From positions 1-64,000 of the forward strand of contig JANXMB010000128.1 in the NCBI GenBank assembly GCA_025354865.1: a stretch of DNA of 64,000 nucleotides. Direction: 5' to 3'. Each line of letters opens with the position of its first letter. Positions within the stretch are counted from its first letter, which is position 1. This document shows, piece after piece, positions 8,241 to 17,668 of the stretch. The notes beneath the pieces were generated by a model. It saw only the letters and a list, made by a program, of their open reading frames with translations, searched no databases and was not told where the DNA came from. Source of the stretch: Acetobacteraceae bacterium (GTDB taxonomy: Bacteria; Pseudomonadota; Alphaproteobacteria; Acetobacterales; Acetobacteraceae). The position numbers were made by a program, and so were the translations under genes.

Positions 8241-10559
8241 GTGGATATTTCTGACGGACATACCGCCGGCCAAACCTGGCCCGGCCGGCCGCCCGCCACC
8301 CCCGTCGCGCAAGCGGGTGGGGAAGGCAATGGGGGCGGTGTCGGCAACGGCATGTCGATGGGTTCGGAAGCGCCGCGCACCGGCCCGATTCATCCTCGGC
8401 TGCTGGCGATGATGATGGCGGGTCGGTACTACGGGCTCGAACTCGATCCGATCGAGTATCGCGGCGAAGGCGGCGAACCGGTTCCGACGGCGGCGGCCTT
8501 GTCGGCCTGGGCGCAGACGGCGGGCATGTGGTCGCGCGCGGTCCGGCTGCGCTGGCGCCATTTGATGGGGTTTCAGGACACCGGGCCGGTGGTCCTGCTG
8601 TTCAACGACGGCACCGCCGGGCTGCTGACCGGGGCGAACGCCGAACATAAGATCGTCATGATCCGCGACCCGCGCGCGCCGGAAGCCGATCCGGCGGTGC
8701 AAGTCGACGAAATGCGCCTGTCCGAGGTCTGGAGCGGGGAGGCGATTCTGCTGCGCGCCCAGCGCGGCCATGCCGACGCGGACCCGCCCTTCACCTTGCG
8801 CTGGCTCTTCGGTCTGGTCGGTCAGGAAGGCGGCGCGCTCCGCGATCTGTTCATCGCCTCGATCGCGCTGAGTACGCTGACGATCTTCCCGGCGATGATC
8901 GTGATGACGGTCATCGACAAGGTGATGACGCACCACAGCTACTCCACGCTCGCCTTGGTGTCGGTGATCCTGGCGATCATGATCCTTTTCGAAACGCTGT
9001 TGGGCCATGCACGACGGCTGATCATCCTGGTCGTCGGCGTGCGGGTGGACGCCAAGCTCAATCTGCATGTGTTCAACCGGCTGATCCGCCTGCCGTTGGA
9101 TTATTTCGAACGGCATCCCGCCGGCGAGACGATGTACAAAGTGACGCAGGTCCATCAGGTGCGCCAGTTCATCACCGGCAAGCTGATGGCGACGTTCCTC
9201 GATCTGATAACGCTTGCCGTGTTGATGCCGATCCTGTTCTGGCTGAATGCCACGCTGGCTTGGATCGTGATGGTCTGCGCCGCGCTGATCATGCTGATCA
9301 TCGTCGCCTATCTGCGCCCGATCCGGATGATTTTCGGCCGGGTGGTAAAGGCCGAAACCGACAAGTCCGCTGCGTTGGGGGAGACGATTTTCGGCATCAA
9401 AACGGTGAAATCGCTGGCGTTGGAACCGCAGCGCAAGGCGCTTTGGGACGAACGGGTGGCGGAAGCCGGCAAATGGCGTCTGGCCTTGGGCAAGCTGTCG
9501 AACTGGCCGCAAACGCTGGTTACACCCATCGAGCGCTTCATGTGGGTCGGTATCGTGATGGTCGGCGCTTACATGGCGCTGTCGGACGAATCCGGCGCGC
9601 AGATCGGCAGCCTGTTCGCGTTCATGATGTTGTCGCAGCGCGTCAGCACCCCGCTCGTGAGCTTCGCTCGCCTGATGGAGGAATGGGAAGAAGTCGGCGG
9701 CGCCATGGGGCAGGCGGCGGACGTGCTGAACCGCCCGCTGGAAATCGACAATGCCGGCACCGGGGTGCGGCCCAAATTCTCCGGCGCGGTGGCGTTCGAA
9801 GACGTGACCTTCACCTACCCCGGGACGAAGTTGCCGGCGCTGAACAAGATCACGTTCGACATTCCGGCCGGCACGATGTTGGGGCTGGTCGGGCGTTCGG
9901 GTTCGGGGAAATCGACGATCACCCGGCTGTTGCAGGGCATCAACCGCGAATACTCCGGCTTTCTGAAAATCGATGGCGCCGATCTGCGGGCCATCAATCT
10001 GCGCCACTTACGGTCCAGCTTCGGGGTGGTGTTGCAGGAAAACTTCCTGTTTCGCGGATCGATCCGGGACAATATCCTGGCCGGCCGTCCCGGTCTTACG
10101 CTCGACGACGCCATCCGCGCTGCCCGTTTGGCCGGGGCGGAGGAATTTATCGAGCGTATGCCGAACGGCTACGACACCTACATCGAGGAAGGATCGCCCA
10201 ACCTGTCCGGCGGGCAGCGTCAGCGTCTCGCCATTGCGCGAGCGGTGATCACCGACCCCCGAATTCTGATACTCGACGAAGCGACCAGCGCGCTCGACCC
10301 TGAAAGCGAGGCCCTGGTCAACGCCAACCTGCTTCGCATCGCTCGGGGTCGCACAATGCTGATCGTGTCGCACCGGCTGTCGTCGCTGGTGGACTGCGAT
10401 TTGATCATGGTTCTGGACAGGGGGCAGCTGTTGGATATCGCACCGCACGATGTCCTGTTGGAGCGTTGCTCCGTCTACCGCCAGCTCTGGGCGCAGCAGA
10501 ACCGTCATATGGAAAACCAAGGTGCCCGCAATGCCGCTCTCACCCCGCCCCGCGTCTAA
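8241..10559 (+). CDS. type I secretion ABC transporter (HlyB-like, inactive C39-like domain)
   Basis: 772 residues from GTG 8241, which has GAAGGG just upstream (an in-frame TTG lies at 8226). The N-terminal about 150 residues sit where the peptidase-C39 domain of HlyB-type exporters lies but show no catalytic Cys motif, so it is probably a C39-like docking domain. A six-helix membrane region follows, then the nucleotide-binding domain: Walker A 551-559 (GRSGSGKST), signature LSGGQ 655-659, Walker B ending at Asp679/Glu680. Family members export unfolded proteins with C-terminal signals, with an adaptor and TolC. The stop overlaps the adaptor gene by 29 bases. Confidence 0.88.
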   Translation: MDISDGHTAGQTWPGRPPATPVAQAGGEGNGGGVGNGMSMGSEAPRTGPIHPRLLAMMMAGRYYGLELDPIEYRGEGGEPVPTAAALSAWAQTAGMWSRAVRLRWRHLMGFQDTGPVVLLFNDGTAGLLTGANAEHKIVMIRDPRAPEADPAVQVDEMRLSEVWSGEAILLRAQRGHADADPPFTLRWLFGLVGQEGGALRDLFIASIALSTLTIFPAMIVMTVIDKVMTHHSYSTLALVSVILAIMILFETLLGHARRLIILVVGVRVDAKLNLHVFNRLIRLPLDYFERHPAGETMYKVTQVHQVRQFITGKLMATFLDLITLAVLMPILFWLNATLAWIVMVCAALIMLIIVAYLRPIRMIFGRVVKAETDKSAALGETIFGIKTVKSLALEPQRKALWDERVAEAGKWRLALGKLSNWPQTLVTPIERFMWVGIVMVGAYMALSDESGAQIGSLFAFMMLSQRVSTPLVSFARLMEEWEEVGGAMGQAADVLNRPLEIDNAGTGVRPKFSGAVAFEDVTFTYPGTKLPALNKITFDIPAGTMLGLVGRSGSGKSTITRLLQGINREYSGFLKIDGADLRAINLRHLRSSFGVVLQENFLFRGSIRDNILAGRPGLTLDDAIRAARLAGAEEFIERMPNGYDTYIEEGSPNLSGGQRQRLAIARAVITDPRILILDEATSALDPESEALVNANLLRIARGRTMLIVSHRLSSLVDCDLIMVLDRGQLLDIAPHDVLLERCSVYRQLWAQQNRHMENQGARNAALTPPRV

Positions 10560-11952
10560 GGCGCTTAGCACGACGGTCGCCGACCGGGCCGACCCCACGC
10601 TGCCGATCATCCTGGAGTTCCAGTCCCCGTCTACAGCGATCATCAACACGCCGACCCCGCGAGAGGCGCAGCACATCAGTTGGATGATCGGTTCGCTGGT
10701 CATCTGCTGCATCGCGGCGGCGTTTTTCATCGAGGTCGATCGCGTCGTCGTGACGCCGGGTCGGGTGGTCTCCCAACAGGCGACCTTGGTCGTGCAACCG
10801 CTGGAACTGTCGATCATCCGCTCGATCGAGGTGCGGGAAGGCGATGCGGTGCATGCCGGGCAAATTCTGGGCCGCCTCGATCCGACCTTCGCCGCCGCCG
10901 ATCTGGGCGCGCTGGCGACGCAGGTGTCCGGGCTGCAGGCGCAGGTGTCGCGGTTGCAGGCGGAACTCGACAACCGCCCGTTCGGGTATTCCGGCCTGGA
11001 TCCGGCGCTGGCGTTGCAGGCGGCGATTTTCGCGCAACGGAAGTCCGAGTTCGACTTCAAGCTGGAGAACTACATCCAGAAGTTGGACAGCCTATCGGCC
11101 GCCGGCCGTCGTGCCCGATCCGATGCGGGCAGCTACCGCGACCGGCTGGCCTACGCCAAAATGGTCGAACAGATGCGCAAGGAGCTGGAGCATCTGAATG
11201 TCGGCAGCAAGCTCAACACCATTGCCGCGATGGATAGCCGAGCAGAAATTCAACGCAATGCGGAGGCGGCGGATCAGACGGTGATCGGGTCGCAACGGGA
11301 CCTCGCGGCATTGACGGCGGAGCGCGACGGCTATGTGCAATCCTGGCATGCCGACATCGCCGAAAAACTGGCGGAGGCGACCGGCAAGCTATCGGATGCA
11401 CGCGAATCGCTGAACAAGGCGCAGTTGCGCCGCCAGTTGGTCGAATTGCGCGCCGATCGCGACGCGACGGTGCAGAGCGTCGGCAAAATGTCGATCGGTT
11501 CGGTGATCTCCGCCGGGCAGCAGATGTTCACTTTGGTGCCGAACGATGCGCCGTTGGAGGTCGAAGCCAATATCGCCGGCGGCGAAAGCGGCTATGTCCA
11601 TGTCGGCGATCCCGTGGCGATCAAGTTCGACACCTTCCCCTACACCCAGTACGGCATGGCGCACGGGGTGGTGCGCACGGTCAGCCCGGATAGTTTTTCG
11701 CAGCAGGACGAGCAGCGCAATCCGACCGGTTCGGCACCGCCGCCGGCCAGCGGTCCGGGTTCGGGCGCCAGCGTATGGTATCGCACGCGGATCACCCTCG
11801 ACCGCATCGATTTGCACGATACGCCAACGGGGTTCCGCCTGATCCCCGGTATGTCGGTGACGACGGATGTGCTGGTGGGCAAGCGCTCGATTATGAAATA
11901 CCTGATGGGCCGGTTCGCACCCGTTGCGCGCGAAGGTATGCGCGAGCCTTGA
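10531..11952 (+). CDS. HlyD-family membrane-fusion protein of type I secretion
   Basis: 473 residues with one N-terminal membrane helix (about 51-68), a periplasmic lipoyl/beta-barrel region split by long coiled coils (about 120-310) and a C-terminal HlyD domain (GYVHVGDPVAIKFDTFPY). Such adaptors bridge the inner-membrane ABC exporter and an outer-membrane TolC channel. The start ATG 10531 lies inside the exporter gene, the usual coupling for these pairs. No TolC gene and no RTX-type substrate gene is present in the window. Confidence 0.9.
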   Translation: MPLSPRPASKALSTTVADRADPTLPIILEFQSPSTAIINTPTPREAQHISWMIGSLVICCIAAAFFIEVDRVVVTPGRVVSQQATLVVQPLELSIIRSIEVREGDAVHAGQILGRLDPTFAAADLGALATQVSGLQAQVSRLQAELDNRPFGYSGLDPALALQAAIFAQRKSEFDFKLENYIQKLDSLSAAGRRARSDAGSYRDRLAYAKMVEQMRKELEHLNVGSKLNTIAAMDSRAEIQRNAEAADQTVIGSQRDLAALTAERDGYVQSWHADIAEKLAEATGKLSDARESLNKAQLRRQLVELRADRDATVQSVGKMSIGSVISAGQQMFTLVPNDAPLEVEANIAGGESGYVHVGDPVAIKFDTFPYTQYGMAHGVVRTVSPDSFSQQDEQRNPTGSAPPPASGPGSGASVWYRTRITLDRIDLHDTPTGFRLIPGMSVTTDVLVGKRSIMKYLMGRFAPVAREGMREP

Positions 11953-11982
11953 TGCAGCACCATTTTTCCGGACAGGTGGCGT

Positions 11983-13713
11983 ATGGCGCTTTTTGATCGC
12001 CTCTCGGCGTCGCTGACGGCCTCGGGGGCGTTGCGTCGGGGCACTGCCTTGTTGGAAGCCGGCGACGCCAAGCGGGCGTTTCCGCTGCTGGCCCGTGCGG
12101 CGCAGGCCAAGCTGAAGGACGCCGAATATCGCGTCGGACGGTGCTATCTGGAGGGTATCGGCGTGCCGCCGAGCCGCCCGAACGGTGTGCGTTGGTTGGA
12201 ACGGGCGGCGACGCAGGGGCATGTCGAGGCGCAGGTGGTGCTCGCGACGCTGTTTCTGCACGGTCTCGCCGACGGTTTCGCCGGGGCGTTGTTCGGGGGC
12301 GCTGCGCCGGCCGAACCGGATTTCGCCGCCGCAGCCGATTGGGCGCGCCAAGCAGCGGCGGGCGGGGCGTCCGAAGGGCAAGCGATTCTAGCCTTCATCC
12401 TGAGTTCCGGGCCGGAGAACCTGCGCAATATTCCGGAAGCCGATCGTTGGTATGCGCAGTCGGCGGCGGGCGATTGCGCCCAGGGCCATTTGGGCCACGC
12501 TTTGGCCCTCGCCCGCGACTCCGGGTCGCCGGAGGTGCAGGAAAAAGTGGTGCACCACCTGCGCCGCGCGTCCGACCAAGGTTTGGCGACGGCGATGTAC
12601 CTCTTTGCCATGCTGTGCGATCGCGGCGTGGGCGTGGGGCACGACCCCGCGCAGGCCACCGAACTTTATCGGCAGGCATCGTTGAAGGGCCATCGCGGGG
12701 CGCAGGCGAAATGGGGCTATGCCCTCACCAAAGGCATCGGCGTGCCGCAAAACCTGCTGGATGGCGAGTCCTGGCTCCGGCGTGCTGCGCTGGCGGGCGA
12801 TGCGGAAGCGGCGGCGGTGGTCGGCGACCTCTATGCGACCGGTGGCGCGCTGCCGCCGAATTTCGCCGAAGCGGCGGTGTGGTTCCGCCGCGCGGCGGAA
12901 ACCGGCCATCGCGGCGCGTCCCGGGCGCTGGGGATGCTGCATCTGACCGGTGCAGGGGTGCCGCGCGATCAGGCGGAAGCGGCGAAATGGCTGCGGGTCT
13001 CGGCCGAGGGTGGCGATCGTAGCGCCCATGTCGATCTCGGCAATCTGTTGCTGCGCGGTGAGGGCGACGAACAGGATTCGGTGCGCACACGCACCTGGTT
13101 CGAACAGGCGGCGGCGGCGGGCGACCCGGTTGCCGCGTTCAACTTCGGCGTCTGTCTGGCCGAGGGCGTCGGCATCGACAAGGACGAGCGCAAAGCCACC
13201 GAATGGCTGCGCAAAGCCGCCGATACCGTGGTGAATGCGCAGTATTGGCTGGGTCGTATGACCATCGAAGGCCGCGGCGTGGAGCCGGACCTGGAAGCCG
13301 GGCGCGCCTGGATCGCCAAGGCCGCCGAAGTCGGCATGACCGAGGCGCTGACGCTGCTGGGCGACCTCATGCTGACCGGGCGCGGCGGACCGAAGGACCA
13401 TCCCGGCGCCCTGGCCAAATTCCTCGCCGCCGCCGAACAAGGCCATGTCGGCGCCATGTTTGCGGTCGGTGCCATGCTCGGCGGTGGGCACGACGTGCCG
13501 ATGGATCGCGTCGAAGCCCAGCGATGGTTCCGAGCGGCGGCGGAGCAAGGCCATGCGCATGCACAGATGATGTTGGGCCGGTATTTGTCGCGCGATCTGG
13601 CGGGCGAGTTGGACATCGATCGGGCGCGCGTCTGGTTCGAACGCGCGATCGCCCAGGGGTTGGAGGATGCCAAGGCCGACCTTGCCGCCTTGCCGGTGGA
13701 AATGGGCGCCTGA
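11983..13713 (+). CDS. Sel1-repeat (TPR-like) protein
   Basis: 576 residues made almost entirely of about a dozen Sel1-like repeats of some 36 residues, each with the AxxxLGxxxxxGxGVxxDxxxAxxWxxxAAxxG pattern. No signal peptide is evident. Sel1 repeats form solenoids for protein-protein interaction, commonly in secretion, exopolysaccharide regulation and envelope assembly. It lies 30 bases after the adaptor gene and its stop overlaps the presumed CTG start of the glycosyltransferase, so it belongs to the export/glycosylation cluster. A scaffold role is an inference. Confidence 0.85.
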   Translation: MALFDRLSASLTASGALRRGTALLEAGDAKRAFPLLARAAQAKLKDAEYRVGRCYLEGIGVPPSRPNGVRWLERAATQGHVEAQVVLATLFLHGLADGFAGALFGGAAPAEPDFAAAADWARQAAAGGASEGQAILAFILSSGPENLRNIPEADRWYAQSAAGDCAQGHLGHALALARDSGSPEVQEKVVHHLRRASDQGLATAMYLFAMLCDRGVGVGHDPAQATELYRQASLKGHRGAQAKWGYALTKGIGVPQNLLDGESWLRRAALAGDAEAAAVVGDLYATGGALPPNFAEAAVWFRRAAETGHRGASRALGMLHLTGAGVPRDQAEAAKWLRVSAEGGDRSAHVDLGNLLLRGEGDEQDSVRTRTWFEQAAAAGDPVAAFNFGVCLAEGVGIDKDERKATEWLRKAADTVVNAQYWLGRMTIEGRGVEPDLEAGRAWIAKAAEVGMTEALTLLGDLMLTGRGGPKDHPGALAKFLAAAEQGHVGAMFAVGAMLGGGHDVPMDRVEAQRWFRAAAEQGHAHAQMMLGRYLSRDLAGELDIDRARVWFERAIAQGLEDAKADLAALPVEMGA

Positions 13714-16568
13714 ACGCGCAGCCACCGCCCGTCCCCGACGGAACGACCGACGCCGAACAGCGCACCGCGACCCTGGCGCGCGGGGCACGCGAACAAGGGC
13801 TGCTGGCGCTTGCGGCCGGCGATCGGCCCAAGGCTGTCCGCTGGCTGGATCGCGCGCATCGGCTGGTGCCGGCGGATCGCAACATCGCGCTGGCCTACGC
13901 GACGGCCTGCCTCGGTTTCGACGATGAACGAGCGGCGGCGGCGTTTCGGGATGTGCTGGCCGCGACGGACCTGCGCGAAGCCCGCATCGGGCTTGCGACC
14001 GCCTGTCGCCGCTTGCGCCATGCGGACGATGCGGCGCGTGCCCTTGCCGAGGCGCTCCAGCGGTTCGGCCCCTTGCCCAGCATGGCCGCCACCGCCGATG
14101 GCATCGTCGCCGAGTCCGGCGCGCTCGGCTGGTGCGGTCTGTTCGGATCGGGATCGATCGCCGTGCATCCTGCGCCGGGCTTGCGGCCGGAGGTGCGGCT
14201 GGATGGGCGCATAATGCGGGGGAGGCTGCCGCCGCACGCCTGGGTGTCCGGCGGTTCGCTGACGGCGACGGTCGGGTCGCAGCACCTTCTGGGTAGCCCG
14301 ATCGACATCGCCGCCATTGGCCGGGTCGTTGGCTGCGTGGCGCCGAACGGCGAGGGCATTGCCGGTTGGGCCTGGCACCCCGGCGACCCGGAAACCCGCC
14401 CGACGCTGACCGTACTGGACGGTTCCGGCGCCCAGGTCGCTCGGATCGTCGCGCGCAACGAGGCGATTGCGGTTCCCGGCGACGACGGGCTGTCCCGGCC
14501 GCGCGGGTTTTCCATCCCGGCGTCCCGTCTGACCGGGCGACCGGGTCCGTTTCGCATCGTCGGGCGCGACGGCAACGATCTGCTGGGCAGTCCGCTCGAC
14601 CCTGCGTTGTTGGCGCGGATCGTTCCTATGCCGGTTGCCGAAACGACGCCGCCTCGGCCGATCGTGGAGCCTGCGGCGGGGCGACGGGCGGCGGCGGTTG
14701 TCATACCGGTGCATGGCGATGCGGCGGTCTCGCTGGCCTGTATCGACAGTGTTCTGGCCTCGGGGATCGTGCCGCTGGCGATCGACGATGCCTCCCCCGA
14801 TGCCGATCTGCGGGCGGCGTTGGATCGTTTGGCGGCGGCGGGGCGCATTCGGCTGATCCGGCACGACCGGCGCCTGGGCTTCCCGGGGAGCGCGAATGTC
14901 GGCCTCATGGCGTATCCGGATCGGGATGTCGTGCTGCTGAACAGCGATACCCTGGTGGCGCCGGGGTGGTTGGCTCGACTGCGCGCGGCGGCCTATAGCG
15001 CGCCCGACATCGGCACCGTCACGCCGCTGTCCAACAACGCCAGCATCCTGACCTATCCGCGCCCGGGCGAAGGCGGCGCGATGCCGGACCTGCCGGCGAC
15101 GATCGCGATGGATCGCATGGCGCGGCGGGCAAACGGTGCGGGCACGATCGACATTCCCGTCGGCGTCGGGTTTTGTCTGTATGTCAAACGATCCTGCCTC
15201 CATGAAGTCGGCCTGTTCCGCGCGGCGATTTTTGCCCAGGGCTATGGGGAGGAGAACGATTTCTGCCTGCGCGCGCGCGGCCTCGGCTGGCGGCATGTGG
15301 CGCTGCCCGGTGTGTTCGTCGCGCATCGCGGCGGCACCAGCTTCCGGTCCGCCGCGCGCCATCTTCGGTTGCGCAACGAACCGCTGCTGAACCGGCTGCA
15401 TCCTGGTTATCCCGCGCTGATTGCCGCGTTCCAGGCGGCCGATCCCCTGGCGGCTTCGCGCAAACGCCTGGATATCGTGCGGTGGCGCGCGGGGGGAGAA
15501 GATTTCGCGCGGTCGGCGATTTTGATTTCCCATGCCGATGGCGGCGGGGTGGAGCAACGCTTGGCGGTGGCGGCGGCGGACTGCCGCGCGGCCGGCGCCC
15601 GCCCCATTGTCCTGCGGCCCGACGGATCGGGGGGCGGTGTCGTGGTCGGCGACGGCCCCGAAGGCGGCTATCCGAACCTGTGTTACCGCTTGCCGGCCGA
15701 TGGCGCGGGGCTATCGCGACTGTTGCGCGCGTCGCATCCCACAGGGATCGAGGTGCATCACACGCTGCACCACCCCCCGGCGCTCTACCGAGCGATCCGT
15801 CGGTTGGGGGTTCCGTACGACGTGCATATTCACGATTACGCGTGGATTTGCCCGCGGATTTCCCTGCTGGGGCCGGAGAATCGGTATTGCGGGGAGCCCG
15901 ATCTGGCCGGCTGCAACGCCTGCATTGCCCGCGCCGGGCATTTGCTCGGGGAAGCAATCGGCGCGGGCGCGCTGCGGCGGCGATCGGCCGCGTTTTTGGC
16001 CGGTGCTCGGCGGATTGTGGTGCCGTCGAACGATACGGCCACGCGCATGCGGCGGTATTTCCCGCATTTGGGGCTGTCGGTCGTGCCGCATGGCAACGAT
16101 GCACTGTTGCCGCGCATGGGCGCGCCGCACCGGGTGGGTCGGGTTTGCGTTGTCGGCGGGATTGGCCCGCACAAAGGCTACGATGTGCTGTTGGCCTGCG
16201 CCCGCGACGCGGCGGCGCGCGGTCTGAACCTGGAATTCGTGGTGGTGGGGGACACGACCGACGACGACGCCTTATTGGCCACCGGCCGGGTCTTCGTCAC
16301 CGGCACCTATCGCCCGTCGGAAGCGGTGGATTTAATCCGAGCGCAGGGGGCCAGCTTGGGGTTTGTGCCCTCGGTTTGGCCGGAAACCTGGAATTTGGCG
16401 CTGTCGGAGCTGTGGCAGGCCGGCTTGCCGGTGGCGGTTTTCGATCTTGGCGCGCCGGCCGAACGCATTCGTGCGCAGGGTCGCGGGCTGGTGCTGCCGT
16501 TGGGGTTGCCGGCGGCGCGGATCAACAATGCGTTGCTTGCGACAATCGGTCGGTCCGGTCATGAATGA
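13710..16568 (+). CDS. two-catalytic-domain glycosyltransferase (TPR, beta domains, GT2, GT4)
   Basis: About 952 residues if translation starts at CTG 13710 (overlapping the previous stop as CTGA). The first in-frame conventional codon is GTG 13866, inside what looks like the TPR-like N terminus (about 20-100). Two related beta-rich modules follow, ending in LLGSPID and LLGSPLD. A GT2 domain starts near 330 (VVIPVHGD) with NSD at 411-413 and GYGEENDFCLRARG downstream. A GT4 domain occupies the C-terminal third, with the EX7E motif Glu892/Glu900. It should transfer two sugars or build a short glycan; a protein acceptor is suggested by the TPR region and neighbours but unproven. Confidence 0.85.
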   Translation: MNAQPPPVPDGTTDAEQRTATLARGAREQGLLALAAGDRPKAVRWLDRAHRLVPADRNIALAYATACLGFDDERAAAAFRDVLAATDLREARIGLATACRRLRHADDAARALAEALQRFGPLPSMAATADGIVAESGALGWCGLFGSGSIAVHPAPGLRPEVRLDGRIMRGRLPPHAWVSGGSLTATVGSQHLLGSPIDIAAIGRVVGCVAPNGEGIAGWAWHPGDPETRPTLTVLDGSGAQVARIVARNEAIAVPGDDGLSRPRGFSIPASRLTGRPGPFRIVGRDGNDLLGSPLDPALLARIVPMPVAETTPPRPIVEPAAGRRAAAVVIPVHGDAAVSLACIDSVLASGIVPLAIDDASPDADLRAALDRLAAAGRIRLIRHDRRLGFPGSANVGLMAYPDRDVVLLNSDTLVAPGWLARLRAAAYSAPDIGTVTPLSNNASILTYPRPGEGGAMPDLPATIAMDRMARRANGAGTIDIPVGVGFCLYVKRSCLHEVGLFRAAIFAQGYGEENDFCLRARGLGWRHVALPGVFVAHRGGTSFRSAARHLRLRNEPLLNRLHPGYPALIAAFQAADPLAASRKRLDIVRWRAGGEDFARSAILISHADGGGVEQRLAVAAADCRAAGARPIVLRPDGSGGGVVVGDGPEGGYPNLCYRLPADGAGLSRLLRASHPTGIEVHHTLHHPPALYRAIRRLGVPYDVHIHDYAWICPRISLLGPENRYCGEPDLAGCNACIARAGHLLGEAIGAGALRRRSAAFLAGARRIVVPSNDTATRMRRYFPHLGLSVVPHGNDALLPRMGAPHRVGRVCVVGGIGPHKGYDVLLACARDAAARGLNLEFVVVGDTTDDDALLATGRVFVTGTYRPSEAVDLIRAQGASLGFVPSVWPETWNLALSELWQAGLPVAVFDLGAPAERIRAQGRGLVLPLGLPAARINNALLATIGRSGHE

Positions 16569-16671
16569 CACGTCGGCGTATCGGAAACATCATTTCGTGA
16601 CTCCTGATCCGGCGGCTTTTGCCATACAACCCACCCAGTACGATGCCCCTAGGAAAGAGTGAGAAGCCCGT

Positions 16672-17637
16672 ATGTCTGAAGCCGCCAGCGCGGTGCTTGC
16701 CCAGCACGATGCCAATTCGGGTGTTCCGGCCCGTAATCCGGCGGCGAATCCCGTTCCGGCCCAGTCTGAATCCGGACCCGAAGCCGCCAGCCGCATCGCG
16801 GAGTTGCGGGTTTCCGGCAACCTCATGACGCTGGACGCGGGTTTGTTCTGTGTCTTTCAGGCCCCCGGCAGTGCCGGCCCGGATCCCGCGACCGGCTTGC
16901 CCGGCGTGCGCGTGTCGCTGGCCCCTGGCATGGCCGCGCGGCCCGACGCGGTGAGCATCAGCACCTTTCGCCCCGACGGATGGTTGGATGGCACCGGCGC
17001 GTTGGTGCTGGTCAAAGAAGGTCCGGCGCAAATTCTGGTGACCATCTATCAGGCCGGTCAGCAATCCGCCGAGACGGCGCCCCGTTTGCAGGTGCTGCGG
17101 CTGAATGGCGAGCCGGCGCCCGCTGCCCCTGCCCCTGGGACAGCCCCGGCGGCACCCGTCGTCACGGCCGAAAACCTGGAAGTCCTGGCCCATGTGCAAC
17201 GGACCGGCGATGTCGGCGGCGCGATCGGCGATTGGATCGGTGTACGCGGCAGCCGGCAGTGGATGGAAGGCTTCGGCGTCTCGCCGCACAGCGCGATCGA
17301 GCCCGAGGACATCGAATATCAGGGCGTGCTCGGCCGAGGCTGGCTATCCCCGTGGGTCGAAGGCGGCAAATTCTGCGGCAGTCGCGGCATGGCCCTGCCG
17401 CTGCTCGGCTTCAAGCTGCGGCTGAAAGGGAATGCGGCGAAAGCGTTCACCTGTAGCTACTCGGCCACGTTTATCGACGGCAGCGCCGTCGGCCCGGTGC
17501 CGGCCGGCGAGTCCTGCGAAGCCGAGAGTCTGGCCGCCATGGAGGCGTTCCATATCGAGCTGCGCCCGCGCGAAGGGCGACAGACCAGCCCCCGCGCTGC
17601 GAAGCCGAAAGCTGCTGCTCGGCCGGCGCGACGCTAG
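16672..17637 (+). CDS. hypothetical protein with ChW-like hydrophobic-W segments
   Basis: 321 residues, function unknown. An Ala/Pro-rich N terminus is followed by a beta-rich region (about 44-130), a Pro/Ala linker, then two segments at about 165-250 containing GDWIGVRG and GRGWLSPWVEGGKFCG. The second resembles the ChW (clostridial hydrophobic with conserved W) repeat: a Trp-rich strand, a Gly, then an amphipathic strand. The basic, Ala-rich tail has no obvious anchor. No signal peptide is seen. It lies between two glycosyltransferase genes behind a type I exporter, so it could be an exported, glycosylated or glycan-binding substrate. An AGGAAAGAG-type ribosome site precedes the ATG. Confidence 0.7.
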   Translation: MSEAASAVLAQHDANSGVPARNPAANPVPAQSESGPEAASRIAELRVSGNLMTLDAGLFCVFQAPGSAGPDPATGLPGVRVSLAPGMAARPDAVSISTFRPDGWLDGTGALVLVKEGPAQILVTIYQAGQQSAETAPRLQVLRLNGEPAPAAPAPGTAPAAPVVTAENLEVLAHVQRTGDVGGAIGDWIGVRGSRQWMEGFGVSPHSAIEPEDIEYQGVLGRGWLSPWVEGGKFCGSRGMALPLLGFKLRLKGNAAKAFTCSYSATFIDGSAVGPVPAGESCEAESLAAMEAFHIELRPREGRQTSPRAAKPKAAARPARR

Positions 17638-17668
17638 CGATGGTTTGGGGGCATAAGGTCGTTTCGGC

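Noticed and set aside
12969..15557. 862-codon minus-strand frame opposite the Sel1 and glycosyltransferase genes
   Set aside because: Low-complexity Arg/Gly/Pro translation and full overlap with genes that have clear domains.
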